64,000 nt of DNA. Origin: Cryptomeria japonica (Eukaryota > Streptophyta > Pinopsida > Cupressales > Cupressaceae). The stretch is taken from NCBI RefSeq assembly GCF_030272615.1, contig NC_081410.1:190485619-190549618 (forward strand). The letters are read 5' to 3'. The notes beneath the pieces were generated by a model, which was given only the letters and a program-made list of their open reading frames with translations, did not search any database and had not been told where the DNA came from. The position numbers and the translations under genes are program-made. Positions 64,000 to 64,000 of this stretch are shown piece after piece. Positions within the stretch are counted from its first letter, which is position 1, and each line of letters starts with the position of its first letter.

Positions 64000-64000
64000 G

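Noticed and set aside
58523-64000. Upstream ankyrin exons of the S-acyltransferase
   Set aside because: No codons resembling the expected N-terminal ankyrin repeats were found on the minus strand; the region is filled by the duplication and an LTR element.

Overview
The window looks like plant nuclear DNA from a species with a very large, repeat-rich genome, most likely a gymnosperm. That is an inference from three things: plant-type Ty3/gypsy and LINE families, one recognisable host gene stretched over at least 43 kb, and a single 38.2-kb intron filled with old nested retrotransposons. No rRNA or tRNA gene, CRISPR array or bacterial feature was seen.

The only host gene runs on the minus strand from 58.5 kb down to 15.07 kb. 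It encodes an ankyrin-repeat DHHC protein S-acyltransferase of the plant TIP1/PAT24 type. Ten exons were placed with GT..AG junctions and consistent phases (1,062 nt, 354 codons): three ankyrin exons, two exons for the first two membrane spans, the DPG exon, the zinc-binding DHHC exons, and an exon for the last two spans. The first exons (N-terminal ankyrin repeats) and the last exons (TTxE motif and C-terminal tail) were not found and probably lie outside the window or beyond further large introns.

Layout. 1-6.46 kb: a minus-strand Ty3/gypsy (Tat-like) element with LTR, gag, protease, an extra RNase H ahead of the reverse transcriptase, RT and RNase H, running off the left edge. 6.5-14.2 kb: a LINE scrap, then a decayed minus-strand Ty3/gypsy element containing a complete 356-bp TRIM and a 1-kb poly(A)-tailed retroposon. 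15.07-16.29 kb: six host exons. 16.80-24.73 kb: a 7.9-kb LTR element (A) with target-site duplication (TSD) ATATT, carrying gag-protease but no RT, and itself holding a 2.4-kb TG..CA insertion. 25.4-48.3 kb: a plus-strand LINE split by LTR element C (28.96-48.13 kb), whose gag-pol is split by insertion D (30.60-45.37 kb, TSD GGCAG), which holds element B (30.83-36.12 kb, TSD ATGGC) and insertion E (36.57-38.48 kb, TSD CTAAG). 50.0-51.3 kb: a small gag-only unit containing a hAT-like MITE. 54.5-58.5 kb: four host exons grouped at 54.5-54.9 and 57.4-58.5 kb. 59.4-64 kb: a tandem duplication, then the LTR and long accessory ORF of another minus-strand element, with a second hAT-like insertion.

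The most interesting items are an accessory ORF with a long coiled coil lying between integrase and the 3' LTR, shared by elements A and B and paralleled at 61.9-63.5 kb; the extremely compact TRIM; element B, whose two LTRs do not match although its TSD is perfect; and the nesting order, read at base resolution from TSDs and restored reading frames.
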